From NCBI GenBank assembly GCA_014338405.1, contig JTDE01000195.1:208757-272756 (forward strand): 64,000 bases of DNA, read 5' to 3'. A program made the translations under genes and the position numbers. Below the pieces are notes generated by a model. The model was not told the DNA's origin. It worked only from the letters and a program-made list of their open reading frames with translations, and searched no databases. This stretch comes from Paragonimus skrjabini miyazakii (lineage: Eukaryota; Platyhelminthes; Trematoda; Plagiorchiida; Troglotrematidae). Positions 24,201 through 36,803 of this stretch are shown here, in pieces (the stretch's first letter is position 1; every line of letters begins with the position of its first letter).

Positions 24201-25578
24201 TCTCTGGACGGGGCGGTCTGCATGGAAACGATTTGCTGTCACATAGGGTAACCTCATCAGTGCCAGTTTGTAAAACGATGTTACCTAATATTTTGACGAA
24301 ACTGTTCCAAACAAAACAGCAAGCTTGGAAGGTAGCCCAACACTGACAACAAATATCTGAGGCCCGGTTGTCTGTCAAGAACTGCAGCTCCAGTATGTGG
24401 CAAATGTGCTGCAAGGTCAATTTCTTACCCATCCTGTAAACGGGTGTAAAAGCATCTGATGGGGAAAATTGCGTCAAATTTTCACTGTACGTACTTAATT
24501 AATTCGGCAGCTAATAATTACTATCAGGTATTAGTTAGCAACCGACTACTTCTACAGCATGTGAGCCTTGAGTGGAATCGGATCAGTCCAACTGAATGTT
24601 CGTGGTTCTAGACACCTGTGATTCGTGGCCAGAATGTGTAGACCATTACAAAATTGCAAATATCAACAGGCATCAATATACTTCAGTTCACCTTAAGAAC
24701 GGCCCGGGGTTCTTCTAAAAAGGAAAGCTCCTCTAGAAAGCGGTTGAACAACGAGGAAGAAGAAAGTACGTGGAACAACCTGAAAAAAGTGAGATACAAA
24801 ACGAACTGGTCAACAGAAGACAGAACAGAATCTCCAATCTAACGCATATCCATCCATAATGACGCAAACGACAGATAGCAACATCATGAGAGGGTTACGC
24901 ATAAAGGGTTTCCGGTTGAACTGAAAACAATAGGCTAATTATATGCTAATTCGGTTAGGATTGTATATCGTAAGTACAGCGTGAAGCCTATAATCCGTAT
25001 AATCGGTATGTGAAAACGTGATAAAAATATTCCGAAAACATATTTCTCAATCACCTAGCTTATTTTTTTATATAGCCGATGGAGAAGTGTAGCAGGAGGT
25101 TGAAACGCGTGTCATGTGTTCAAGGTCAATACGAAAAATAAGCTACAAAAGAATGAATTACAAGAGTTGGAAGTGAACTTCTAGTCAAGGCAAGCATATC
25201 CATTACTGACCGGTTCTAACCACAGAGCAATATTCGAGTACGCACGTTTTCACATCGTAATTGAGCCTTTTCTGCTAGTTTTCAGGTCATTACTTCTAGT
25301 CATTTTTAATCATTTTTATTTTGCAGTCATCGTGTTCTAGTCACAAATCATCACTTTCAGTCTGTGACAACTTGTTTTAGCCAACATAGACAATCCATAA
25401 CGATCAGATAAAACAGCAACACATATGCACTGCGTTTGTGTGTGGTCTGATGGAGATTAACCAATCCAAATTTGCAAACCCTCACATGTAAGGAGACAAC
25501 AAAATGTGGACTCAGAAACGAGTTTCAGTTACTGATATCGTGAGTTTTCAATGTGTAGCAGCGTCTGAACAAGCTCAC
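21249..25578. other. DNA-PKcs intron(s), 4.3 kb
   Basis: Apart from the weak exon candidate near 22.6 kb, no gene, RNA or clear repeat was seen. The flanking exons are phase 1 (donor) and phase 0 (acceptor), so at least one small exon should lie here. Confidence 0.5.
22586..22634 (-). CDS. candidate DNA-PKcs FAT exon (uncertain)
   Basis: The minus strand reads LEALKDLAANLVRDFE, which resembles the DNA-PKcs helix N-A-L-x-x-L-x-x-P-E-L-L-x-K-D-W that should come just before the 21107-21248 exon. The required entry phase (1) could be met by the AG at GGAAG, but no convincing GT donor lies at the expected exit. The frame is preceded by a TGA, so the acceptor must lie inside it. It is reported because it is in the right place, not because the splice sites are good. 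Confidence 0.3.
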
Positions 25579-25849
25579 CGTACTTTTTAATAGTAGGTCT
25601 AGCAATCGTGCTGAAATGGTCCAAGCTGTAACCCACTGTTCCATCGGTGAACATCGATTGAGACCAGTTATCTTCAACACAAGCCGACGTGATGACGAGG
25701 AATGAAGAGAGAACCAAGTGGGTGTGCTCTGTAGCGATCCGACCGATCAGATCTTGAACTAGGTATGGCTCAACAGATGTGTTCACAAACAGCCCAGCGA
25801 GTAACAGATCCAGCCATTGCAGAAACATCCAGGATGGAATCTCTAAACT
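25579..25849 (-). CDS. PRKDC: DNA-PKcs exon: FAT, IPSWMFLQWL segment
   Basis: This 271-bp exon follows a TTTTGTATCCAG acceptor and ends at TACG/GTGAGC (phase 0 to 1). It encodes SLEIPSWMFLQWLDLLLAGL, then LVQDLIGRIATEHTHLVLSS and DHFSTIARPTIKKY. This matches the FAT block in which DNA-PKcs has a V-P-C-W-x-F-x-x-W-I motif, then a helix ending NYPQAIVYPF, then a V-A-R-I-K-S-K-L helix. It joins in phase with the exon at 26764-26951. Confidence 0.88.
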
Positions 25850-26763
25850 CTGGATACAAAACGGAAGCGAAGAATTGTTTACTGACAATGGAGTCAAATA
25901 AACGAAGGAAAAGCTGTGAAAATATCAAAGCTGACCGGTAGACAGCACATACAGAAAAAGTGTCTGTTTATTCCGGAAAGGCTGCATGAAACATTGGAGG
26001 GAATGAGTCAGGCATGATGAATCGCGTAACACCAGTCGACCCATGGTCGACGGTATCATCATATAGAAGGTTATACAAGCCTACACCAGAACTGACGGGG
26101 GGCTGATTGAAATAAAGCTGGAATGTTTCGGTCCACAATTCCTGAAGCAGATTCAATGTAAGATGAGTGGTTCCGCATTATTTCAATTAGCGAGTCAGAT
26201 TACAACTGTGTGGTCGGACGCCTGTAATGTTCAAGACTTTATCTTCTTGTGTACATGCTGATACCCCCTATAGCGCGATCCGTTCTAATGCCACGACTGT
26301 CTTATACGATCGTTGTGTGATTGGCTGTCCATCCTGTCTCTTATGACAACCGCCTGCCATATATAACCAGAGCCTCTGTGGTTTAGTTTGCATCCGTTCC
26401 CGATAAACATTTTGATGTCCACATTTTCTCCTTCTCAGGCTGGGAATCGCGCCGTTCGGTTGAATGTGCGATTATAGTATGGACGACTTAACAACATGAG
26501 AGTTACTTGCTAGCAGCATCTGAGAAAACTATCCAACAAATGATATCCACACATACGTTGGCAGATGAACTACGAATGAGAATGATGACAGTGGTAACGT
26601 ATGTCAGACAAATCCCATAACTGAACCGGACCACATGAATTTTGGCGTGGGAAGACATCAGCCAGTGGCTGAACGAAGGCTACCGTATTCGACAGTATCA
26701 ACGTCATCAAGAGGCTAAAACACATGAAACCATACGTACGCTTTGAAATACTAACATGCTCAC
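25850..26763. other. DNA-PKcs intron, 0.9 kb
   Basis: Between about 26310 and 26410 the plus strand has a GATTGG box, a TATATAA box (about 26360) and downstream CCCGATAAACATTTT. This layout looks like a solo LTR promoter, but no second copy was found in the window. An open minus-strand frame at 25968-26156 was rejected as an exon. Confidence 0.4.
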
Positions 26764-26951
26764 CATCGATATGAATAGATTATGAAGGTCGCTAAGAACG
26801 TCCTCGGTCAACGGGGGAATTGTGGAAGCCAGTTGAAGTGCACGTGCAAAACGGAACTGTCCCGAGCGACAACCCAAGCGCATGGCCATCAGAGTCGCCT
26901 CAATAAAGTGACGAACAAAGATTGCGTTCGGTGCAATTGATGATCCATCGG
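26764..26951 (-). CDS. PRKDC: DNA-PKcs exon: FAT helical repeat
   Basis: This 188-bp exon lies between a GATTTCAG acceptor and a CGATG/GTGAGC donor (phase 1 to 0). It encodes IFVRHFIEATLMAMRLGCRS, then GQFRFARALQLASTIPPLTE. The family counterpart is the helix pair L-V-V-E-K-M-L-K-A-L-K-L-N-S followed by A-R-x-K-F-P-R-L-L-Q-I-I, where the surface of each helix but not every residue is conserved. Both neighbours join in phase. Confidence 0.85.
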
Positions 26952-29900
26952 CTGAAATCGTACCTTAAAAGTGAATAAGGAGATAATCCGAGTATACAGG
27001 TGTTCAGAAAAATAAGTTTATTTACCAAAATATAATTGATTGGGGAAAATAGCCCTTTGAAAAGTGACCACGATTATCAACAGTGATTGAGATTATGCAG
27101 CAACGGAAAACAGAAAGTTATCATGTTTCCTCATAGGGAAGGCTTTACTTTCTCGTTAGATTGTTTAACCTCAACCTGTAAGTTCAGCTATAAGAAATAA
27201 AACAATACGTCTTACAAATCATGGTAATGCACTGTCTCATGGAGTATACGTGATGCATCATGAAATAGAAGTGACTAAAGTAGAAGATTTCCAACTAATC
27301 GATACTGATAAACAAGGTGGAATAACTGGATTGGTATTAGCAACATCATCATGGGGTAATGGACTAATCACAATAACCATGAGTGGTAAGCTGTCCGAAT
27401 GATTATATAGAAGATTGATACTCTGATTCACACGAGGTAGAGGTAAAACCACAAGAGACTGCGCTTAGGAAATCATAGACAGATTGCTGAAGCCGGAATA
27501 ACTCCTTGATAAAATATTGATCACACGGATATTAGCTAAGACACCCACTGTCTGGAAACAGACGATTTTGTTCACGGTGATCGCTTTGTACACAGTAAAT
27601 GCCAATTTCCGCAATTAACTAATCCGGGTGTCCGCACTCTCTTGGACACCAAAACAGTACTACCAAGAGTTATTTGGAAATGTAAGAGTAATTTTGAAAT
27701 AAAAAGGATATAGCAAACTGACGGATTAGAGTTAGAAAGAAAACAAACATAGCGTTTAGAATAGCATGATAGTCAAAATGAGTAAAAACAGTTATCGTTA
27801 TAAATACAATCATGTGAATGACGTTCAGTAAGCAATAATGAGTAGAACACTAAATACTGTTTAAACCAAGAAGAAAAGGCGATTACGTCGATGGCAATCC
27901 GCTTGTTAAGTGGTCACTCATCAGGTCACCTTAGTGTGGTTAAAGAGATGCAATTAACCAGATTTGCACCTAAAATACGTTGGTTGCTGAAATGATTTAC
28001 AACCCACCAAACAATGCGTATTTTACGACAAATAACTACGACATACTGGAAAACGTCGTTCATTGTGTTTGTTAACTAACGCACGCAACCAATTGCTACT
28101 TGAAGGCATATTATCGGATGGTTACTAGTCGCTGACTATCGGTTCACTCCATTCGTGGTTATCAATAGGACAAGAAGTGTTTGAATTGACAGCGAGTATA
28201 ATGGACTAAAAATACATAACTATGGGGGTTTGTTCCCAGTTGGTCTCACCAGACAGTTGGTTGTAAAACAATAACCGGAGCTCTTTCCATATTTGGATAG
28301 CCTACATCAACTCAATAAAAGCACAATTAAAATGGAAGCTAAGCGGTCCACTCTAGTTCTGGATATGAAAACGATGGATAACCAATGAGCAGTATCGATT
28401 ACAAAGTCACACAGACCGGTCCATTTCCAAAATTCAAGAGCCTCGTGCACAAACATGAACTTATCAGAGTTCTCGTAGACAGATTAGGATGAACAAGGTC
28501 TGAAGATCAACAGAACAGACATCATATTCGATAGTCATGAACGTGTGTAAACTCAAACAACATTATAGTTTAAACCGTTCCGCTAGGTTACTGGCTATTT
28601 CGTTCTCTTAAAGGTGATGAAGTGAACAAAATCCTGACATGATACTTCACATCAGTACTGAGTAAAGCCAACGACAACACCAAAATTATGAGAAACGTTC
28701 AGTTTCACGTTTCACATCAAACGATAGCTATGAACACAATGTGCTTTTTCTCGACGTCGAAGGTCCACTGCAACACCAGTAATCGTTGATCGTCCATGAT
28801 CGTGTTTGAGTTCGACTAACCGTCTACTTAAATTGTCAGGCAATCACTCCATTCCCGAACAGCTAACTATTTGTCCAGACGGTCATTGAAAAGTCATTAA
28901 TCTTAAATTCCCATGCATGTTTTGTTAAACTTCATTCGCCCCTAGATCCTGTTTTGATCCGTTGCCAATTAGTGATGATAGTTTTTGTGGGTGACCTTGG
29001 ATTCACATTGTCCCTTTGAACAGGACTACTGTTCCCAGTGGTAGGAATCAGTTGAAGGTGCCGTTTTGTATCTACTGTTGGCGAGTATTTAATGTTGCCG
29101 TAAAACCTAGGATCAAATCTTGTTCTGGACTGTTTTAAACTTCGGGTTATCCAACGTTACACGGAAGAAGGATACAAATAATGTGGAGTGCATGAAATTT
29201 GGTAGAAAGGTGTCATACTGATACAAGCAATGGGCAGTGATAAAAGAATTCGCTATTATAGAGTTAGCTAACAGGGAGCATCTGTAACAGTGTTCACACA
29301 ATGGAGGTTACGAGTGTTTTCACAGTCGATGGCCAGGCAAAGAGAAAGAAACAACTTGACTGTATGAGGGCAACACATCGGAACCTTGTAGATTGGGTGC
29401 GTGGTAACATGGTGATAAATTTTCTATTACTAAGGTAGTCAAGTGAATCTGAGCTATATTACTTACCCTTCTTCTAAAATATATGGTTTACTCATGAACG
29501 TGACCTTTTATTGTTTTAATTATTCCGTTTTAAACAATCGCATTGAATGCATTTGTACCGTATACATCCAACATGCCTCTTTCTTTGAATGAGCCAAGAC
29601 AGACGTCTACCCCAAGTTCAAATATTGTAACTGTCTTCATAAGAAGCGTCTTGTATTATGCCGTTGATTTTTTCGAAGACGGACAGGAACAATCGTTTCA
29701 AATCACCAGTCGGAAACAGCAGACTAGTGTTGTGACACCACTGTGAATTGGAGCTTTCCGTTGTCAGACCAGTTCAGACGAGGCGATCACAATTGAATTT
29801 AGACAGATTTAAAAGCAGTATATCAGCAGGTCATCTGATAGATGAAGCAGCGTTACCAATGCGAAATTCAGTAAACTGTAGCAGGATTCTGAACCCATGG

Positions 29901-30875
29901 CCTAGTTAATCCCAGTGTTCTCTACGGCCGCTCTCGCTGCAGAGGGAGCTTAAGATGAATTTTTCCACAGATAGGGCTGGTTCGCATGATACGCAAAGTG
30001 CGTCATAAAAATGCATCGATATCTGACATAACTGGCCCTGATTTTAATTCAGTTATCACGAACAGATGTCAGGTGGTTTTTTCTACCTAGACAGTGTCCT
30101 CCTACCAGCAGGTAATATTGTTAACGAAATGTCTACGAAAACATCGAAGACAGGTGATGCATTTGTCGGCATTCTTCAGATATGGTGTCATACAAAAGCC
30201 CGACTGTCGACCGAGGGAAAGGTTTACTATGCAAGTACAAATCAACATGTTATACGACTTAGAAGCCTCATCCATCCTTGCGGAAGATACACAGAAGCTT
30301 TGGCTATTAGACAATCTCTGTCTATGTTAGTTGGCTTGCAGTGCGTTAGCTTATCTTGTGGACAACATCACAATAAATCGGACATGTTTCCAATTTCGCG
30401 ATCAATAACCGAGGTAGCAAACGTGCATAGTTTAACCTGGTTGTGTGTTCTGCGCGACAAAACTGTGAGCAATTGGGAGAAATCAAAAGACAGCTAAGGG
30501 ATAGGGCTGTCAGGAGACCTGAGGGCCTTAAGCATTCTCCTAAATACTGGAAATAGATGGTTCTTTCACGGATAAGAGCCAGGCGAACACCAGAGACTTA
30601 GGACGGAAATGCCCCTAGATATGATGGTGTGTCACAACCAGTAGTCTGTGTGTACCTATGGGACCGATGTCCTTTTAATGCGTTGCTTAGTTAAGCAACG
30701 GTAGCTTAACGTAGATCAAAGGTTAGCCATCAGAAAATAAACTACCACAATCGTGTACACAAGACAGTCCATCATCGTTACAAGTATACATTCCCAAGTT
30801 GAGTGACTGGGGCACAGAGTTCCGGCATCACCTTGACCAAATGTAAGAGCAGAAAATAGAACCAAAATCAGTTAC
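26952..30875. other. DNA-PKcs intron, 3.9 kb
   Basis: Holds a decayed RTE-like retrotransposon fragment at about 30066-30500 on the plus strand. The rest (26.95-30.0 kb) shows no coding or repeat signal that I can support. Confidence 0.55.
30066..30500 (+). mobile_element. RTE-like non-LTR retrotransposon fragment, decayed
   Basis: Translated in two or three frames, this matches the C-terminal end of RTE-type reverse transcriptases: YLDSVLLPAGNIVNEMSTKT, then ARLSTEGKVYYAS, then LYDLEASSILAEDTQKLWLL and finally EVANVHSLTWLCVLRD. The familiar family order is YLGS...G, an RLSxKGRVY block, LLYGxExWPLRAED and a RLRWLGHVLRM-like end. At least two frameshifts break it. It lies antisense to the host gene inside an intron. 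Confidence 0.75.
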
Positions 30876-31304
30876 CTTCAATGATTTTCCTATCACAAAA
30901 GTCAGCCAGTACAATCATTGGTTCTGAAAAAGCGACACCGTCCATATGTTGAACTTCATTTGCGTGAGGCAGTTGTTGAGTGTTTAACGCTATAGCTGCC
31001 TTGGAAGCCATGGAGCAAAAATAGGTTGAATAGGATGCCACCCATTCCGAAGCGTTATGAGGAGTAGTCGTCCACCGCGAGTCGATCGGTGATGTCGGCA
31101 TTAGGGCAAGTTGTTGACGCAGCGACTGCAAGCGACTCATCGTGGATAGGACCTCACAATTATCTCTGGCTTTTACTGAATGTAAGTCAACCAACAACGA
31201 CAGTCTGGACAACAGGCGACCAAGTTTGGTTGCATAGACAAATTGAACTGAAGTTGCCTGGCCAGTGTCGATAACCAGTTGGGATTTGATAACAGCACAT
31301 TTAA
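30876..31304 (-). CDS. PRKDC: DNA-PKcs exon: FAT, LADFCD segment
   Basis: This 429-bp exon follows a strong TTCTTTTTACAG acceptor and ends at GAAG/GTAACT (phase 1 to 1). It encodes about 143 residues of helical repeats, including KLGRLLSRLSLLVDLHSVKA, and ends in SEPMIVLADFCDRKIIE. The closing block matches the DNA-PKcs sequence Y-M-x-L-A-D-F-C-D-x-x-L well. The frame continues to the left of the acceptor, but the splice phase (G plus TT) selects this start. Confidence 0.88.
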
Positions 31305-31500
31305 CTGTAAAAAGAACGAAGACATTGGTAAAATGACGGGACAGTCGTTTACCTACCATCTAAAACCGATGGCTCCTACGCTAACCCAAGGTGTGACATA
31401 ATACTCAACATCTAGTTACGAGTAGCTGGTAGCTGTAACTTCGGAGTAACTAGAGTCGTGAAATATTTAAGGAATTTCGACTATTAGGGTATTCGCTTAC

Positions 31501-31909
31501 CCAAATGCAGTCCAGCATTGGCCACGCCGTTAACCAAATCACTCCAAGCATAGACTTGATGTGCAGCCGAACCACAAGTACCGGACGACGTGGACAACAA
31601 ATGTGCATTCACCACCAAAGCCTCATCAGTCCACGTGACCCATGCGTCCGCGAAGGCTTGACACCAACGTAACCACCACCAGCAAGCGCGCATGGGATCA
31701 GACAGTCCGTCAATACTATCGGAAATTTCCAAAGAATCACGTTGAGCCAGCACACGTATCGACTTCAGCTGATTCAGAGCAAGTACTGGAAGAGCTTGTG
31801 CAATAGAAGCTTCTGCTTCGACCATACGTAGCTTCAGAACCGTTTTGTCGAGAAAACGTGCGCATGCAGAAGAATTATCGTCTGCATCGGGGGATACACA
31901 TGAGCTGAG
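31501..31909 (-). CDS. PRKDC: DNA-PKcs exon: FAT
   Basis: This 409-bp exon (phase 0 to 1) lies between a CTCCAAG acceptor and a TTGG/GTAAGC donor. It encodes CARFLDKTVLKLRMVEAEAS, then IAQALPVLALNQLKSIRVLA and MRACWWWLRWCQAFADAW. The family equivalent is the helix pair K-M-K-M-I-D-S-A-R followed by LAMKLLKELHKES and then the W-L-V-S-W-V-Q-S-Y helix. The 196-base intron to the next exon is the shortest in the gene. Confidence 0.87.
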
Positions 31910-32239
31910 CTTGGAGCATAGAATGATCAGATAGAAAAGGCTGAAACGAACAGAAAAGTTAGGTTAAGTGGAAACGACAAATGTTTTGGTCGGTCCAAGC
32001 TTCAGACAAGAAACTTATGTCACCTATAGGATGAGGTGGACAGTGAGCTATCGAAGGCTGCAATGAAGAAACCCTACATTCATATAAGTAGTTTTGCATT
32101 ATGAGCCGACATGTGATCTGAAACCAAACGCAAAACGACAAGTTCACCTGATGAAAAAGCCCAATTTTGAATTGGAAAGTATAACCTTGAACTGACCTCA
32201 AAATTGTTGGGATTATTTTAACTTGCAAGAATAGACCAC
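31910..32239. other. short DNA-PKcs intron, 330 bp
   Basis: A plain intron between a TGTAAG/GTGGTC donor and a CTCCAAG acceptor. Nothing else is seen in it. Confidence 0.7.
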
Positions 32240-32394
32240 CTTACAGTAGATATCACAAGTGCACTGAACTGTATGATCACTCCCAGAGTGTTGCTCACAC
32301 GCAAAAATAACGATATCCGCTACCACCGATGGCATATCGGGTGAAATATGCGCAATTTCCTCAGAAAGTGTAGTGTCATTTCTAGAACGGTTCA
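32240..32394 (-). CDS. PRKDC: DNA-PKcs exon: FAT, variable segment
   Basis: This 155-bp exon has the best polypyrimidine acceptor in the gene (TTTTTTTGTCATATCAG) and a TGTAAG/GTGGTC donor (phase 1 to 0). It encodes TTLSEEIAHISPDMPSVVAD followed by IVIFACEQHSGS. Sequence similarity to vertebrate DNA-PKcs is weak here, as expected for the segment between the mid-FAT helices. It is assigned on splice sites, phase with both neighbours and position. Confidence 0.65.
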
Positions 32395-34845
32395 CTGATA
32401 TGACAAAAAAACAGCGAGGCTGTATTTACTCAAATACAAATACTATGTACAGTACTCCTGTAATAAAGATTTTTCACCTGCAGCGAGGAATTTTGTGAGA
32501 ACTCCCTCAAAAGCAGCCTTTGACGGCCACTCACCTACCCCTTACAACGATGACTTCTACAATGTGTATAACAGTACTGGGTTCCTTGTACGTCATCCAC
32601 CTTCTGGCAGCGACCAGTTTCCGTGGTCATCATGCGGGAAAGAGCAACGTATGAGATGAAGCGAACCGAGTTTGTTAATAATTATATGATGGGACGGATG
32701 ATGGTGGTTGGTATCAACAAGGAATGGTTGCTGAAAGGGTGAAATCCATGATTGGGTTAAAAACGGAGTCCCTTATCACACTGAAGTAGGCATAATGGTG
32801 AGCACCCAGTACGTAGGTATAAAACATGATACCAGGTAAACCACATAACGTCTGGAGCCTAGTCTCAATCTGTAAATCTAGTAATCCACTGCAAATTGCT
32901 GGGGAGTAATATTAACACGTACAAATCGTCAATCAACTTTTTTCATTCCTTGTGTGTGCATGCTCACAGAATGACAAAACTATAAAAAAGAAACCATGTG
33001 TATAACGTTCCTTAATTCAAAAACTTGCGAAGCAGATGGAAGGACGCTTAGAAGGGACGGAGACTCAAGTGAGGGACTTGTTAGCACTTCATCGGTCTGG
33101 ATGGATACAACCCGCAGCAGACCGTATCTGAGCTGTGATTAAAATAACTCAAAATTACAATGAGACCGACTATTTATGATGCTCACTATCAACAATGTAC
33201 ACCACGATGTCTGATTTTGTCTTTGTTTGCACTCAGTGGACAGAGACAGTGTGAATAAGGTTCGAGTCCGCAATCTGCCCATGATATGAGGTGATCTCTC
33301 CTTATGAATCTTCTAGACCGCCTGTGATCTGATACAGTTCCGCTTACATCTGCACTACACAACAAAATATAGATGGTTAACTAGGATTTTTCAATCCTTC
33401 AAGAGTCCGTCTAGTTATTCACGTGTACTCACATCTCCTTGTTCAAATATGATAACTTCTTCCTTGTTAGTTTATCCACTATTCCGCCTCTACTGTTCTG
33501 GGAACAAGTGCCTATTGTGTGCTCATCTGTATATCAGGACAAGTAACCTAACACAAATACGATAACAATAATGTGATCCTTATTCTCGAAGAGACACTGC
33601 CATCATCACCACCATCACATAACAAACAGTCAAACGGTTCAATGGAGACGAATAAGACAAAATAAACGACTAAAAACGCCGTTTCATACTTAATGCTTCC
33701 ACCAAAATGGTTACATTTTGTTAACTGTGATAGAATTGTGACCGTAGAGTGAACCAGACTTCAATGGTGTGCATGAAAATGCACGAGGCAGTGGTCAAGT
33801 AGCAAACAGAGTGTACACTGAATAGAAGCAAACACAGGTCTAGTTACCACCAAATCCATTCGAAACCATCACAACCATCCAGTAATCTTACCGGTTCAAA
33901 ACAATATCGTTCCACACTGATAAAGGGCTCAGAGTGGGATGAGGCGAACGAATAATCCAAGTTTGAGCCAAATTCTGGATACTATGTAGGGTTATATCTG
34001 AAGTGAGACGAGGGAACAAAACATTCAGTCGATCGACTACTACTTTCACCGACATGGACTGAAAAAGGATTGACTATTTGTCACTGCAAGTGTATACATA
34101 AAAATCAACTTCCAAGCACAAGGTCACTTAAAAGTCGAAAATCACATACAAATGATGTCAGCTGTAGTATTCCCATAGAATTTCCCACCACCCCGTTTCA
34201 AAAAGATGCAGTGTATTCGGATTTTGCGTTTCTTAAAGCTCATCAACAATGCGTAAGCTTACCACTGAAGGGGCTGACTGAACAGTATATGGGAGTGCAG
34301 AAGCTACAACTACTTGTGAGTGATGTTCAGTTCGTATAAACCTTTCTAAAGCTCATAGGCAAACATAAGGTCACTGTTGATTTAGGTGTGCATAAGAACA
34401 ATCCAGTCGAAAATACACGTGCTATGAGTATGACAGGCTCGAACAATGAAAAAACATTCACAAATGTGTATGATGGTCATAATTCTTTATGAAAACGAGA
34501 ATACTGAACTCAGATCTCGTTACAGACATGCAGGGCTAGTGAACCTATTTGAAATGTTTTCGTAAGGATATGTATGACATACTCCACGCATCGACAGATC
34601 AATATAGTAAGAAAACGAAAGTATACTCTCCAAGCTATATAGGGCTGCAAAATTTAAACCTATAAGCAGTAGGTAGGAAACATAAAACGTACTAGTACTT
34701 GTTGAGCAGCCTTAAAAACAGTGACGTACAGACCGAGAAAGAACTTTGGTTAACGAAAAATCCTTCACGTGGACAGTTCATTGGGACGGAGTACAACGTT
34801 CAAGAAACACTAAATGACTGCGTAAAAATATAACAAAGGACTCAC
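32395..34845. other. DNA-PKcs intron, 2.45 kb
   Basis: A SINE tail lies at 34265-34335. No other feature is supported. A CATCATCACCACCATCAC run at about 33601-33618 is only a short simple sequence. Confidence 0.55.
34265..34335 (+). mobile_element. SINE 3' fragment, diverged
   Basis: AGGGGCTGACTGAACAGTAT and GTGAGTGATGTTCAG align with the SINE 3' body (GGGGCCGACTGGAAAGTCTA and GTGGGTGATGTTCAA). The head is absent and divergence is higher than in the other copies, so this is an old insertion. Confidence 0.6.
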
Positions 34846-34954
34846 TGTCGTCTTTCGCTAGGTCGGTAAATTCACTCAGTTCCATGAGCACTTGTGGACG
34901 AGATAGCTCGACCATTGAAGTATGTGAATTGGGTTTTCTGCTGCCTCCCAATTC
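34846..34954 (-). CDS. PRKDC: DNA-PKcs exon: FAT
   Basis: A short exon of about 109 bp ends at GACA/GTGAGT, a strong donor (phase 1). It encodes SMVELSRPQVLMELSEFTDL, matching the DNA-PKcs helix S-R-L-T-K-L-Q-S-V-Q-A-L-T-E-I-Q-E-F. The joined codon with the exon at 32240-32394 is A plus TG. The 5' limit is less sure: CTTACAAG is the preferred acceptor and keeps phase 0, but AG sites a few bases inside are possible. About 25-35 residues between this exon and 36804-36951 are not found. Confidence 0.72.
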
Positions 34955-36803
34955 CTTGTAAGTAGCACGAAATAAAACGAAGAAAATGCTTACGGAAGTG
35001 AACTACGAAGCGTGATATAAGCAAACTGACTATAGAAATACAACAATGACAAGATAGAGGACATGAATACGCAATCAAAGAATGGTTGAAAAACAACGTA
35101 CCAGGGCACAGTGATTGAAGGCCTGGTCGCAAAAGTATTTCGCACGAACGAAATCGCCCTTCCAACAGAAGAACAGACTTAATTCTTCAGTGAAACGTGC
35201 CTATGAAACACACAAAGAGAAACAATCTGAGATAACAATGAAAATACACATGTTCACACAGATGAAACAACAGACAACATACATTATTATGGGAAGCCAG
35301 CTGACTTGATAACGATTCAAATCCAGCGGCGTTCCACGTCATCGTGAAACGAAACTAGAGACATTTGAAAAAAACCTAACCATGCAAACTGAAAGAGAAA
35401 ATAGAGCTAGGCGAGTTGATCGAGATGGCAACGGAAGTATTGGTCACAAGCCTTTATGCACCCTGCGAAAAAGTAGTGCAGTCGCTGCCAACAGTATCAC
35501 ACTTGATGATCAAAAAAGCATTACAGCTAAAAGTCGCCAATACGATTGCCATTATGACTACGTGGATTTCGATTCCATATTCAAGCACCTCCTTTCCGAC
35601 AACTGGATGGTGTCGCAATTAATACAACTGGCTCGCTTTTAACTTCTTCAAAACTGGAATGCACATGGTGTGTGAGTTTTTCAAAACCAGAGTTGTACAT
35701 GTGCCAGATGGATGATATCCTGATCACTGGTGAAGAGTTAACGAATGCAAACAATTTATTCAAGGGATTGAAATCGAGCCTAGCACAAGTTGAGGCTGAC
35801 GGGGGGAAGAGATTAACGACCGTTTCTCGTACCCCGCCTGCAACTCAGATGACACGACAGAGAGAACGATATACAGTTCTGAGTCTATGTACCAAAGACA
35901 GTAGGAGTGAGCAAGCGAACTGCAAGTCAACGGATATGTCTTGAAATTTGTTGAAAAACGTCCACGTCATTCGGAGTGCAGTTAATAAGAGTATTCAAGA
36001 GAACATTTTACGTGGACTTTCGCGACTACGTGACAAAGAATACCTAACAGGCGTATTACGGAGGGCCTAAAACACTATAACAGTGTGCAGTACAGCTGAC
36101 TATATAGAACATAGTCCGTCTCTTCCACTACAGAAAACCACTCTAGATCTGAACACGATTACAAATGAGATGCGCAATTTCTCGTGCACGGTTATTTCAT
36201 TCGCATCTCAATAGGTACTAAGACGAAATGAATACAATCAAAATAAACAGTGCGAGGGCAGATAGCATGTCTGAAACAATCCCGATTTATAACGCCCAAA
36301 ACTAGGTAGGTGTTCCTGTACGAACAGAATACATGAAATTTAACTCTAGCAGACACTAAACAATATGCTTCTACAATTTAACTTCATTCGATTGTTCGAT
36401 CATTGAACAATGATTGGCCGTCTGTACCACATGACAGAGAACAAACAGATAATAATCTGTGAAACTAACCACACAGTTTAACCGACTGAAAGGAGACAAT
36501 CAGGTGTCGCTTCCACGGTACAGTTACATCGGACAGCAGTGATGGCAACCACCAGGGACCGTTAGCTGGTTTACGGAAACACTTAGATGTTACGCTACCG
36601 GGTGCAAACCCTCACCGGCTACCAGTCGACGACTTAGTCAATAAAGTATATTCGGCTGTGTAGGTGAGCATATGCACTAGTTGATAGTCTTCCTGATAAA
36701 ACATAATACAAAAATCCCGTAAACATAAAAGATAGCAAGATGCCACTGACAGTCTGCTTAGATTGTACAAAATGAGAGTACGAAGACATCTATCAAAACT
36801 GAC
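34955..36803. other. DNA-PKcs intron(s), 1.85 kb
   Basis: Contains a decayed Gypsy RT fragment at 35672-35860. Compared with the family, one small FAT exon should lie in this interval but was not recognised. Confidence 0.5.
35672..35860 (+). mobile_element. Gypsy-type reverse transcriptase fragment
   Basis: The plus-strand frame carries MCQMDDILITGEELTNANNL, which fits the motif C region of Ty3/Gypsy RT (Y-x-D-D-I-L-I-x-G). The first position is altered (QMDD), and the flanking sequence is open only in patches, including likely frames at 35382-35642. It is a decayed piece of a different copy from the pol genes at 46-51 kb. Confidence 0.6.

Noticed and set aside
25968..26156. Open minus-strand frame beginning NLLQELWTETFQLYF, considered as a DNA-PKcs exon.
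   Set aside because: The exons on either side (26764-26951 and 25579-25849) join directly in phase and are adjacent in the family alignment, and no usable GT donor lies at its end.
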